Below, piece after piece: positions 1-7,805 of a DNA stretch of 10,980 bases. The DNA lies in assembly GCA_009780625.1 (NCBI GenBank), contig WQZR01000029.1, positions 1-10,980 on the forward strand, given 5' to 3'. The notes beneath the pieces are model-generated. The model was not told where the DNA came from. It was given only the letters and a program-made list of their open reading frames with translations, and made no database searches. A program made the translations under genes and the position numbers. Positions within the stretch are counted from its first letter, which is position 1. Each line of letters starts with the position of its first letter. The DNA comes from Bacillota bacterium. GTDB lineage: Bacteria; Bacillota; Clostridia; Christensenellales; UBA1242.

Positions 1-192
1 CATAGTTCGGCAGTTAAAGTTTCGACTGTAGACAACCGAATCAGCCTTGAGCTTTTTGTTATTCTTAAATATGGCATAAACCTGTCTGCAACATGCGAGA
101 CAATGAAGGAAAGCATCAAGTTTAAAGTTGAAAAATTTACAGGAATGATTGTAGACACCGTAAACATAAATGTTATGGGTGTTAGAGTTTAA
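1..192 (+). CDS. Asp23/Gls24 family envelope stress protein, C-terminal part
   Basis: Frame 1 is open from the window edge to a TAA at 190-192, giving the last 63 residues of a protein that begins outside the window. Asp23/Gls24 proteins (DUF322) are small cytoplasmic or membrane-associated proteins linked to cell-envelope stress in Gram-positive bacteria. The visible part has the family pattern: a beta strand with the run ISLELFVILKYGINL, a helix (ATCETMKESIKFKVEKFTGM), then a final strand VDTVNINVMGVRV that resembles the family ending in V-N-V-x-V-x-G-V. Only 29 nt separate it from fakA, and the Asp23-FakA (yloU-yloV type) order is common in Bacillota, so the two are probably co-transcribed. 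Family assignment rests on this pattern and the neighbour; the N-terminus cannot be judged. Confidence 0.85.
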   Translation, partial: HSSAVKVSTVDNRISLELFVILKYGINLSATCETMKESIKFKVEKFTGMIVDTVNINVMGVRV

Positions 193-221
193 TATATACA
201 AACGAGGGATAAAGAGGGAAC

Positions 222-1964
222 ATGAGTAGCGCAGTTATTAACAAAGATACAGTAATCAAAACAGGCAACAAAACTCCAGCAAAGAAGCCAGAGGTGAAGA
301 AGGAAGCACCAAAAGCTGAAAAGGCTAAGGTGACAAAAGTTTTAAATGGTGCAACGTTTAGAAAGATGCTTCTTGGCGGTGCTTCTTTACTTGAACAACA
401 AAGAAAATATGTGGACAGCTTAAACGTTTTCCCAGTTCCAGATGGAGACACAGGTATCAACATGTGTCTAACTTTTAAATCTTCAATCAAAGAAATTGAA
501 GCAGTTCCAAACAACAACATTGATGCAATTGCAGAAGCTCTGAACAAAGGTGCTCTAAAAGGCGCAAGAGGAAACTCTGGGGTTATTCTAAGTCAAATTC
601 TAAAAGGGTTTAGCACAGTTGTTGCAGCAAGCCCAGATAAACTGGACACAAAACAATTTGCAAAGGCACTTGTGGAAGCACAAATGGTTGCATATAAAGC
701 CGTAACAAAGCCAAAAGAAGGCACAATGCTTACAGTTATTCGTGTTATGGCAGAAGAGGCAACAAAACTTGCAAGAAAATATTCAGACTTTGAAACATTT
801 ATGAAAGAATTGATTGTTGCGGGTGAAGACATTCTGCAACAAACTCCAGATATGCTTGAGGTTTTAAAGAAGGCAGGAGTTGTGGACGCTGGTGGACGCG
901 GAATTATTGTAATCTTTGAAGGTATGAACAAGGCACTTCTTGGTGAAGAAATTAAGGCAGTTGCAGAAGAACTTGTTGAAACAAACGAATCTCCTGATGT
1001 TCATATTGACTTCGATGCACTTGAAGATATCGAATTTGCATATTGCACAGAGTTTATGGTTGTGAATTTAAACAAAAAAACAACAATGTCTGACATTGAT
1101 AAACTTAGGGATAACCTTATGACTCTTGGTGACAGTGTGCTTTGTATTGGTGACCTTACAATGGTTAAGGTTCACGTGCATACAAATACACCACACATGG
1201 CAATGGGTTATGCTTTGGAACTTGGTGAACTTGATAATATTAAAATCGAAAACATGCTTGCACAAAGCAGAGCGATGAGAGAGCAGATGGAAAAGAACAG
1301 AGAACAAAAGCCATATGCGATTGTTGCTGTTTGTGCGGGTGAAGGACTTAGTGCAATTTTTAAAGACATTACAGTAGACAGAATCATTTCTGGTGGCCAA
1401 ACAATGAACCCAAGTGCAAGTGATATTGCAAAAGCGTGCGAAAGAGTGCCATCAAACAACGTGTATGTTCTTCCAAACAACAAAAACATCATTTTGGCAG
1501 CAGAACAAGCAAAAGCTCTAACGACTAAAAACCTGTTTGTTATTCCAACGGTAAACATTCCACAAGGAATTACGTCAGTTCTAACCCTAAATCCAGACGA
1601 CACAATCGATACAAACGTAAAAAACATGAAAGAAGCAATCAAAGGTGTGAAATCTGGTTCGATTACTCATGCGGTTAGGGATACAAGCATCAATGGTCTA
1701 GAGATTAAAGAAGGCGATATCATTGGGCTTGATGACAGCAACATTCTGACAAACACAAAAACCGTAAACGAAGCTGTTGCAAGTCTTGTTGGGAAACTTA
1801 CAAATGGAACGACTGTTAGTGTAACGCTGTTCTATGGTGAAGATGTGAAGGAAGAAGAGGCAGAAAAACTTCAAAAAGAACTTTCTAAAAAATATGGCGA
1901 TTATGATATAAACATTCTTTATGGTGGGCAGCCGGTGTATTATTACTTAATATCGGTTGAGTAG
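222..1964 (+). CDS. fakA: Fatty acid kinase catalytic subunit FakA (DAK2 / YloV family)
   Basis: FakA phosphorylates fatty acids held by FakB (DegV-family) carriers, feeding exogenous acyl chains into phospholipid synthesis. At 580 residues it is slightly longer than the usual ~550. Residues ~40-235 form the DAK2 nucleotide-binding domain: NVFPVPDGDTGINM (68-81), with Asp74 and Asp76 as expected Mg-ATP ligands, then GARGNSGVILSQIL (114-127). The middle domain keeps a Cys-x42-His-x-His set (Cys275, His318, His320), matching the zinc-type site of characterised FakA. The rest is the C-terminal domain ending in GGQPVYYYLISVE. Residues 1-~40 are a Lys/Ala/Pro/Glu-rich, probably disordered extension. 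The ATG at 222 is the only ATG before Met49; GAGGG lies 3 nt upstream of it and a second GAGGG at 204-208. No FakB gene is in the window. Stop is TAG. Confidence 0.95.
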   Translation: MSSAVINKDTVIKTGNKTPAKKPEVKKEAPKAEKAKVTKVLNGATFRKMLLGGASLLEQQRKYVDSLNVFPVPDGDTGINMCLTFKSSIKEIEAVPNNNIDAIAEALNKGALKGARGNSGVILSQILKGFSTVVAASPDKLDTKQFAKALVEAQMVAYKAVTKPKEGTMLTVIRVMAEEATKLARKYSDFETFMKELIVAGEDILQQTPDMLEVLKKAGVVDAGGRGIIVIFEGMNKALLGEEIKAVAEELVETNESPDVHIDFDALEDIEFAYCTEFMVVNLNKKTTMSDIDKLRDNLMTLGDSVLCIGDLTMVKVHVHTNTPHMAMGYALELGELDNIKIENMLAQSRAMREQMEKNREQKPYAIVAVCAGEGLSAIFKDITVDRIISGGQTMNPSASDIAKACERVPSNNVYVLPNNKNIILAAEQAKALTTKNLFVIPTVNIPQGITSVLTLNPDDTIDTNVKNMKEAIKGVKSGSITHAVRDTSINGLEIKEGDIIGLDDSNILTNTKTVNEAVASLVGKLTNGTTVSVTLFYGEDVKEEEAEKLQKELSKKYGDYDINILYGGQPVYYYLISVE

Positions 1965-1977
1965 ATTAAATGAATTT

Positions 1978-2003
1978 AAAAAGAGCGCGAAAGCGTTTTT
2001 TTT
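1978..2003 (+). terminator. Intrinsic terminator after fakA
   Basis: CGC (1986-1988), a GAAA tetraloop (1989-1992) and GCG (1993-1995) form the core. The purine run before it (1978-1985) pairs with the eight T's after it (1996-2003) through A-U and two G-U pairs. It starts 13 nt after the fakA stop codon, which suits the end of the asp23-fakA transcript. Confidence 0.7.
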
Positions 2004-2006
2004 GTT

Positions 2007-2061
2007 GCCTAAACCCCTAAAAACCCATCAAAAAGTCGTGAAAACGACCCAAAAAATAGGC
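2007..2061. other. Inverted-repeat structure with GAAA tetraloop hairpin (non-coding)
   Basis: GTCGT (2035-2039), GAAA (2040-2043) and ACGAC (2044-2048) make a perfect 5-bp hairpin with a GNRA loop. Around it, GCCTA (2007-2011) pairs with TAGGC (2057-2061). No T-run follows the hairpin, so it does not look like a second terminator. It sits between the fakA terminator and the gyrB promoter. Whether it is transcribed is unknown; it could be part of a small RNA, a readthrough structure or a protein-binding DNA site. Confidence 0.4.
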
Positions 2062-2087
2062 TTAAATATACGAAATAGTGTATATAT

Positions 2088-2155
2088 ATGCATAAAAATC
2101 TTATTCAGAGCACTCTGGAGCCAGTTTTTGCCTAAAAAACTGTATTTTTATGCAT
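2088..2155. other. Three-way-junction-like inverted repeat upstream of gyrB
   Basis: ATGCATAAAAAT (2088-2099) and ATTTTTATGCAT (2144-2155) are perfect 12-bp inverted repeats. They enclose two more: CAGAG (2106-2110) with CTCTG (2113-2117), and CAGTTTTT (2122-2129) with AAAAACTG (2135-2142) around a 5-nt GCCTA loop. As RNA this would fold as a closed stem with two arms. It ends 10 nt before the -35 box of the gyrB promoter, so it would not be in an mRNA started there. It may be a small RNA, an upstream regulatory site or a remnant of a short repetitive element. Confidence 0.45.
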
Positions 2156-2164
2156 TTAAACCAT

Positions 2165-2193
2165 TTGACGAGAATGTTTTTTTATGGTAAAAT
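2165..2193 (+). promoter_or_regulatory. Sigma-A-type promoter for gyrB, extended -10
   Basis: TTGACG (2165-2170) and TAAAAT (2188-2193) are 17 bp apart, with TATGG directly before the -10 (extended -10 form). Transcription would start near 2200, leaving a leader of about 22 nt that carries AAGGAG (2207-2212), 9 nt before the ATG at 2222. The -10 block is almost the same as the one before mcsA. Confidence 0.8.
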
Positions 2194-2221
2194 ACAGCAC
2201 AAAACTAAGGAGAGCGTGTTT

Positions 2222-4195
2222 ATGGCAAAATCCTATGAAGCAAAAGACCTGATTGTTCTTGAAGGTTTAGACGCGGTTAGAATGAGACCGGGAATGTATA
2301 TCGGCAGCACCGGCAGCAGGGGTCTTCACCACTTGTTATGGGAGATTGTTGATAACAGTATAGATGAACTTGCAAACGGTCATGGAACGCAGATTGATGT
2401 TGTTTTATATCAAGACGGCAGTGCTTCAGTTAGAGACGACGGAAGAGGAATTCCTACAAGCATTCACTCACAATATAAAGTTTCGGGTGTGGAGTTGGTT
2501 TTCACAAAACTTCACGCAGGTGGAAAGTTTTCGACAGATAACTACACGCACTCAGGTGGGCTTCACGGGGTTGGTGCTTCGGTTGCAAACGCTTTAAGCA
2601 AATGGCTTGTTGTGGAAGTTGCAAAGGGTGGACAAGTTGTTCAAATGCAATTTCATTCACCTGAAGTTGATAAGAAAATTAAATCTGGGCTTAAAAAGAC
2701 AGAACTGGTTCAAATAGCAGAATCGGAATTTAACCCTAATATGAAAAACTTCAAAAAAGGAACATTTGTTAGGTTCCTTCCAGATGAAAGAGTTTTTAAA
2801 ACTGCAACATTCAGCACAGACACAATTGGGGAAAGACTTAAAACTTTGGCGTTTTTAAACAAAGGAATAAAAATCACTCTTCAAGATTTGAGAGCAGAAG
2901 AAATTAAGGAGCCAGAAGTTTTTCACTTTGAAGGCGGGCTTTCAGATTTCTGTGAATATTTAAACATTGGAAAAATTCCTTTATTTAAAGACCCAATATA
3001 TATTGAAACAAAATCAGACTTGTGCGAACTTGTTCTTGCAATGCAGTGGACAGACAGTTTTACAGAAAGTATTTTCAGTTATGTGAACAGCATTCCAACA
3101 ACAGAAGGTGGAACGCATGAAACGGGTTTAAAAACCGTGATTACAAAAAGTTTTAATGACCTTGCAAGAAAATATAACTATCTTAAAGATAAAGATGAAA
3201 ACTTTGTTGGAGACGACTTCAGAGAAGGTTTGACTGCAGTGCTTCTTGTTAGAATGAATAACACTCAGTTTGAAGGGCAAACAAAAACAAAACTAGGCAA
3301 CCCAGAAATTAAGCCAGAGGTTGAATCTTTGGTTGGTGCTGCTTTTGAAGAGTTTTTTGCAACAAAACCAGGCCAAGCAGTGTTTGACACGATTATCAAA
3401 AAATCTAAAAACGCAAGAGAAGCAAGAGAAGCAGCAATGAAGTCTAAGGAACTTGCAAGGCAAAAGCGAAGCATTTCTGCAGACAGTTTGGTTGGAAAAC
3501 TTTCAAGCTGCACGGGAAAAGACGCGACAGAAAACGAACTTTTTATTGTTGAGGGAGACAGTGCAGGTGGTTCGGCAAAACAAGGAAGAGATAGACGATT
3601 CCAGGCAATTTTGCCACTTAGAGGAAAACCACTTAACGCTGAAAAGAAACGTATTTCACAAGTTCTAGCAAATGAAGAAATTCGAAGCATAATCACGGCC
3701 CTCGGCGCAGGGATTGGAGAAGACTTTGATTTAGAAAGACTTAAATATCACAAGGTTATAATCTTGGCCGATGCCGACCAAGACGGTGCGCACATAAGAG
3801 CAATTCTTTTGACGTTCTTGTTTAGATATATGAAAATTTTGATTACGGAAGGGCACGTGTATATTGGCATGCCTCCGCTTTATAAGGTTTCAAAGAAAGA
3901 CCAGATTGTTTATGCATATAACGAAGAAGAACTTAAAGAAGTGACAGAGCAGATTGGAAAGGGATATAACATTCAAAGATATAAGGGCTTAGGGGAAATG
4001 AACCCAGAGCAGCTTTGGGAAACAACAATGAACCCAGAAGCAAGAAAACTTGTGCAGGTTTCAATTGATGATGCTGCAGAAAGCGAAAAAATCATCACAA
4101 CGCTTATGGGTGACGACATTGAAGTTAGAAAGGCATATATTTTCGAAAACGCAAATTTCAACAAAACGGACACATTTGACACATTTCAAAAGTAA
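2222..4195 (+). CDS. gyrB: Type IIA DNA topoisomerase subunit B (DNA gyrase B-like)
   Basis: This is the ATPase and TOPRIM subunit of gyrase or topoisomerase IV, pairing with the A subunit encoded next door. The 657 residues match the usual ~640. GHKL ATPase: EGLDAVRMRPGMYIGST (14-30), Glu41 and Asn45 in EIVDNSIDE, DDGRGIP (72-78), GGLHGVGAS (112-120). TOPRIM: EGDSAGGSAKQGRDR from Glu444, DADQDG from Asp517 (more often DADVDG or DADTDG), then RYKGLGEMNPEQLW. Segments such as EGGTHE, FEGQTKTKLGN and SIITALGAGIGEDF look more GyrB- than ParE-like, but the A subunit lacks a GyrA box, so topoisomerase IV is not excluded. The frame stays open upstream to an ATG at 2150, but the promoter at 2165-2193 and AAGGAG at 2207-2212 fix the start at 2222. 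The stop is 12 nt before gyrA. Confidence 0.9.
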   Translation: MAKSYEAKDLIVLEGLDAVRMRPGMYIGSTGSRGLHHLLWEIVDNSIDELANGHGTQIDVVLYQDGSASVRDDGRGIPTSIHSQYKVSGVELVFTKLHAGGKFSTDNYTHSGGLHGVGASVANALSKWLVVEVAKGGQVVQMQFHSPEVDKKIKSGLKKTELVQIAESEFNPNMKNFKKGTFVRFLPDERVFKTATFSTDTIGERLKTLAFLNKGIKITLQDLRAEEIKEPEVFHFEGGLSDFCEYLNIGKIPLFKDPIYIETKSDLCELVLAMQWTDSFTESIFSYVNSIPTTEGGTHETGLKTVITKSFNDLARKYNYLKDKDENFVGDDFREGLTAVLLVRMNNTQFEGQTKTKLGNPEIKPEVESLVGAAFEEFFATKPGQAVFDTIIKKSKNAREAREAAMKSKELARQKRSISADSLVGKLSSCTGKDATENELFIVEGDSAGGSAKQGRDRRFQAILPLRGKPLNAEKKRISQVLANEEIRSIITALGAGIGEDFDLERLKYHKVIILADADQDGAHIRAILLTFLFRYMKILITEGHVYIGMPPLYKVSKKDQIVYAYNEEELKEVTEQIGKGYNIQRYKGLGEMNPEQLWETTMNPEARKLVQVSIDDAAESEKIITTLMGDDIEVRKAYIFENANFNKTDTFDTFQK

Positions 4196-4207
4196 AGGGG
4201 CATAACG

Positions 4208-7200
4208 ATGGATGAGATTAAAGACAAAGATGATTTAGAAGAAAACATCGAACAGAACGAAGAAGAAACAACTGAGGAAGAAACTCTTGAAGAAGAGGTT
4301 TCTTTGGGTGAAGAAAAAGAAGAAGAAACTTCTGTAGAAGAGACAGAGGAAGTTGTTGACGAAGCCCTAGAAGAAGAGGAAGAAGAAGGCGAGAAAATTG
4401 CGGTTAATGCAAATCTTTTGGAAGAATATAAAAAGAGAAAACTTGCAGAATTAGAAGCCCAAGAAACAACAGAAGAAACTCTCGAAGAGGAGTCTGTTGA
4501 AGAGATTGAGGAAACTGGAGAGACTGAAGAAGTTGTTGCTGAAGAAGAACAAGAGACAGAAGAAGAAACAGTCGCTGAAGAGGAAACTGAAGAAGAGGAA
4601 GAAGAAGGCGAAAAGATTGCGGTTAATGCAAATCTTTTGGAAGAATATAAGAGAAAGAAACTAGCCGAACTTCAAGCAGAAGAAGCACAAGAAGAGCCAA
4701 CAGGAGAGGTTGATGAAGAAGTTGCTGCAGAAGAAGAAATAGTTGAAGAGGAAGCCGTTGAGGAGACTGAAGAAGTTGCTGTTGAGGAAACAACCCCTGA
4801 AGAAATAGAAGAACAAGAGGAAGTTGCTGCAACTGTTGAAGAAACAGAACAAGTTGAAGAAGAAACAACAGAAGAAGTTGCTCAGGAAGAGGTTTTAGAA
4901 ACTGAAGAAGAGAAAGAGTTTAGAGAAGCAAACCTCACAAGAGAAGAGTTAGAAAAGAAAGACAGAGAATATAGAGAAAAACAATTTAAGTCAGATTATA
5001 TCTACAAAACTCAACCTACGTTTGAAAAGGTTGATATTGGAATTAAGCCAAAAGCAGAACCACCAAAAGTTGCCGAGCAGATTGACATTTTCACTGCACC
5101 TGCGGCTCCAGTTGAAGAAGAACAGGTTGAAGTTGAAGAAACAGTTGAAACTTTGATGGCAGCAGAAGCAAAAGCAGAAGAAGTAAAGAAAGCGGCAAAA
5201 GAAAAGACTTTATTTGAAGAAGTTCAAGAACAAGTCTCAGAAGACGAAGAAGGAAACATTCAAATCGTTAGAGACTACGACGAGAGTGAAGAAATTCCAA
5301 AAGCGAAAACTGCTGCTAGTGACGACGAAGATGGCGAAGGTGAAGAAGGCGTTATTGTTAAGACGATTGAAGAAATTATGCACGACAGCATGATGCCATA
5401 TACAGAACACGTTATTCTAGACCGTGCACTTCCAAGAGTTGAAGACGGACTTAAGCCGGTTCAAAGAAGAATTCTATACACAATGCACGAGCTTGGGCTT
5501 TCAAGTGATAAGCCATTTAAAAAATCAGCAAGAATTGTTGGAGACTGCTTGGGTAAATATCACCCACACGGCGATAGCAGTGTGTATTCTGCAATGGTTA
5601 GAATGGCACAAAACTTCAACATGAAAGAGATTCTTGTTTCGGGGCATGGAAACTTTGGAAGCGTGGATGGAGACTCTGCGGCTGCAATGAGATATACAGA
5701 AGCAAGGCTTGCACCACTGGCTGAAGAACTGCTTAGAGATATTGAAAAAGAAACGGTTAAATTTTCATTTAACTTTGATGACACACTTAAAGAACCAGAA
5801 ACACTACCTGGCTATTTTCCAAACCTTCTTGTAAACGGCGCTTCGGGGATTGCTGTTGGTCTTGCAACAAATATTCCACCTCATAACCTTGCTGAAGCAA
5901 TTGATGCTTGTATTGCGTATATCAACCAAAAATCAATCACTGTTAAAGAGTTGATGAAAATCATTCGTGGGCCAGAGTTTCCAACAGGTGGTTATATTAT
6001 TGACAACGGTGAGATTGAACGAGCATATGAAACAGGGAAGGGCAAAATTTTGATGAGAGCAAGGCTTCACATTGAAGCAACAACTCCAGAAAAACAAAGC
6101 ATTGTTATAACAGAACTTCCATATCAAGTGAACAAAGCAAAACTTCTTGTGGACATTGCAGATTTAAGCGAAGAAGCAAAAGGAACTCCACTTGGGTTTA
6201 TTGCCGATATTGTGGACGAGAGTGACAGACGTGGAACGCGTGCAGTTATTAGATTGAAAAAAGACGCGCAACCGCAAAAGATTGTGGCTGAACTGTTTAA
6301 AAAGACAGACCTTCAAAAGAGCTTTGGAATCAATATGGTTGCAATTGCTGATGGAAGACCTCAACAGATGGGACTGCTTGACATATTGGCATACTATACA
6401 GACTATCAACGCGAAGTTGTTCTTGCAAGAAGTAAGTTTGAATATAACGAACTTAAGGAAAGAGAGCATATTCTTGAAGGGTTGATTGTTGCGATTAAGA
6501 ACATAGACGAGGTTATTCGCATAATCAAGCGTTCTGCAAACACAACAGAAGCAAGACAAAAACTTAGAGAGCGTTTCAAGCTTTCAGAAAAACAAGCACA
6601 AGCGATTTTGGACATGCGTCTAGCAAGGCTTACAAGTTTGGAAGTTTATAAACTTGAAAAAGAACTTGAAGAAATCAAAAAGAGACTTCAGGAACTTACT
6701 GAAATCATAAACTCTAAACGCAGACAATATGATGTTGTTAAGGCTGAAATGCTTGCAATCAAAAAACAATATAAAACAGACAGAAAAACTGTGATTTTGG
6801 CAACTGAAGAAAAATATAAAATTCCAAGCGACCTTGATGAGAAGCCTATTGTTGATGTTGTTATTGCATCAAGCGCGAGTGGAATGATTAAGAAAATTCT
6901 TTTAAAGAATTTCAACATGACAACAAAAGAATTTGGAGCATCTGGCTCACTTAACGAAGTTCACACGACAATGCTTAAAACCGACACAACAAAAACGGTG
7001 TATGCATTCACAAACCTTGGAATGTGTTATAAACTTCAAGTTGCAAACATTCCAGAAGTTAAGTTTAAAGATAAGGGCGTTGCGCTTAAAAAGATGGTTG
7101 CAGACGCAAGTGAGAACGAATATGTTGTTAAGTTTGTTGTCGATAACGACATCACAGGAAAAGACGCGACAAACGAACTTTGGTTCTTCACAAAAGAGGG

Positions 7201-7792
7201 AATGGTTAAACGTACATATGCATCTGAATATGGTTTGTTGAAAGTTGCCTTTGAAGCAATGAAACTTAGAGAAGGCGACGAGATTATCAACATAGAGAAT
7301 GTTATTCCAGGCGAAGAGACGTCTATGTTCTTTGTCACAAAAGATGGAATGAGTTTATATGCAGAGGTGACAGATGTTCCATTGCAAGGCAGAATTTCAA
7401 TTGGGGTTAAGGGAATTGGCTTAAACGATGGAGATTTGTGTGCCTATACAGGAATGCATGTTGGCTATGTTCAAAAAGAAATGGAAATTTTGCTTGTGAC
7501 TAACAAGGGTAATGCAAAGCGTGTGAAACTGAATGAATGGGAACTTTCTGCAAGACACAGAAAAGGTGTGAAGATTCTAAGCCCAGAGCCAAAAGAGAGA
7601 ATCATATTTGCTGGCTTATATGATGCAAAAGCAACAACAACATTTGTTGCACAAAAGGTTATGCTGGAGTTAGCTTCATTTGCTTATAAGAAAGTGAGTG
7701 TGGAGTCTAGAGTGAGTAAGGGCAAACCGTCGGTTAAGGTTAAGGCTGCAGAATTCTTGGAAGCGGTTTACGAATATAAGACAGAATTATAG
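4208..7792 (+). CDS. gyrA: Type IIA topoisomerase subunit A (GyrA/ParC) with large acidic N-terminal extension
   Basis: This subunit cuts and rejoins DNA. The catalytic core starts near residue 382 and its ~813 residues match a whole GyrA/ParC. Seen in order: [50 protein letters not shown] with catalytic Arg495-Tyr496, [15 protein letters not shown], a long coiled coil (~811-850), then a beta-pinwheel-like C-terminal domain (~860-1190) with no recognisable QRRGGKG-type GyrA box. The residue aligned with E. coli GyrA Ser83 is Ser457; the one aligned with Asp87 is Ser461. Residues 1-~380 are Glu-dominated low complexity with two copies of [15 protein letters not shown], a charged island (236-~300, including [19 protein letters not shown]) and an acidic linker. 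AAAGGGG (4194-4200), over the gyrB stop, is the ribosome site. I found no convincing internal start for a core-only form; the in-frame ATG at 5378 lacks a well-spaced site. The name gyrA rests on core similarity. Confidence 0.9.
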   Translation: MDEIKDKDDLEENIEQNEEETTEEETLEEEVSLGEEKEEETSVEETEEVVDEALEEEEEEGEKIAVNANLLEEYKKRKLAELEAQETTEETLEEESVEEIEETGETEEVVAEEEQETEEETVAEEETEEEEEEGEKIAVNANLLEEYKRKKLAELQAEEAQEEPTGEVDEEVAAEEEIVEEEAVEETEEVAVEETTPEEIEEQEEVAATVEETEQVEEETTEEVAQEEVLETEEEKEFREANLTREELEKKDREYREKQFKSDYIYKTQPTFEKVDIGIKPKAEPPKVAEQIDIFTAPAAPVEEEQVEVEETVETLMAAEAKAEEVKKAAKEKTLFEEVQEQVSEDEEGNIQIVRDYDESEEIPKAKTAASDDEDGEGEEGVIVKTIEEIMHDSMMPYTEHVILDRALPRVEDGLKPVQRRILYTMHELGLSSDKPFKKSARIVGDCLGKYHPHGDSSVYSAMVRMAQNFNMKEILVSGHGNFGSVDGDSAAAMRYTEARLAPLAEELLRDIEKETVKFSFNFDDTLKEPETLPGYFPNLLVNGASGIAVGLATNIPPHNLAEAIDACIAYINQKSITVKELMKIIRGPEFPTGGYIIDNGEIERAYETGKGKILMRARLHIEATTPEKQSIVITELPYQVNKAKLLVDIADLSEEAKGTPLGFIADIVDESDRRGTRAVIRLKKDAQPQKIVAELFKKTDLQKSFGINMVAIADGRPQQMGLLDILAYYTDYQREVVLARSKFEYNELKEREHILEGLIVAIKNIDEVIRIIKRSANTTEARQKLRERFKLSEKQAQAILDMRLARLTSLEVYKLEKELEEIKKRLQELTEIINSKRRQYDVVKAEMLAIKKQYKTDRKTVILATEEKYKIPSDLDEKPIVDVVIASSASGMIKKILLKNFNMTTKEFGASGSLNEVHTTMLKTDTTKTVYAFTNLGMCYKLQVANIPEVKFKDKGVALKKMVADASENEYVVKFVVDNDITGKDATNELWFFTKEGMVKRTYASEYGLLKVAFEAMKLREGDEIINIENVIPGEETSMFFVTKDGMSLYAEVTDVPLQGRISIGVKGIGLNDGDLCAYTGMHVGYVQKEMEILLVTNKGNAKRVKLNEWELSARHRKGVKILSPEPKERIIFAGLYDAKATTTFVAQKVMLELASFAYKKVSVESRVSKGKPSVKVKAAEFLEAVYEYKTEL
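4370..4453 (+). repeat. Duplicated module, copy 1, in the GyrA extension
   Basis: Encodes residues 55-82: six Glu, then [15 protein letters not shown], then KRKLAEL. It matches copy 2 at 73 of 84 nucleotides and 26 of 28 residues, 219 nt (73 codons) apart. The two copies are identical over 35 nt (4397-4431 against 4616-4650). Confidence 0.9.
4589..4672 (+). repeat. Duplicated module, copy 2, in the GyrA extension
   Basis: Encodes residues 128-155: six Glu, [15 protein letters not shown], then RKKLAEL. Most differences from copy 1 are synonymous or swap Lys and Arg, which suggests the peptide has been kept under selection since duplication. Unlike the surrounding sequence, it is a mixed-composition, helix-like segment. 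Confidence 0.9.
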
Positions 7793-7805
7793 TTAAGGAG
7801 AAAAT

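Noticed and set aside
2007..2030. Telomere-like CCTAAACCCCTAAAAACCC
   Set aside because: Short, irregular and inside a bacterial intergenic gap; resemblance is by chance.
2101..2109. DnaA-box-like TTATTCAGA upstream of gyrB
   Set aside because: One mismatch from the consensus but isolated, inside an inverted-repeat junction, with no cluster or AT-rich unwinding region to suggest an origin.
1957..2190. 77-codon open frame overlapping the fakA end and running through the gap before gyrB
   Set aside because: No ribosome site, it crosses the fakA terminator, the hairpins and the gyrB -35 region, and its translation looks like random AT-rich sequence.
2150..2221. Upstream ATG that would add 24 residues to GyrB
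   Set aside because: It lies before the predicted transcription start; the promoter and AAGGAG site fit the ATG at 2222, and MAKSYEAKDL is a normal GyrB-type beginning.
4623..4868. Minus-strand Leu/Phe-rich open frames opposite the GyrA extension
   Set aside because: They are the complement of GAA/GAG repeats, which lack stop codons by composition; no ribosome site or plausible product.
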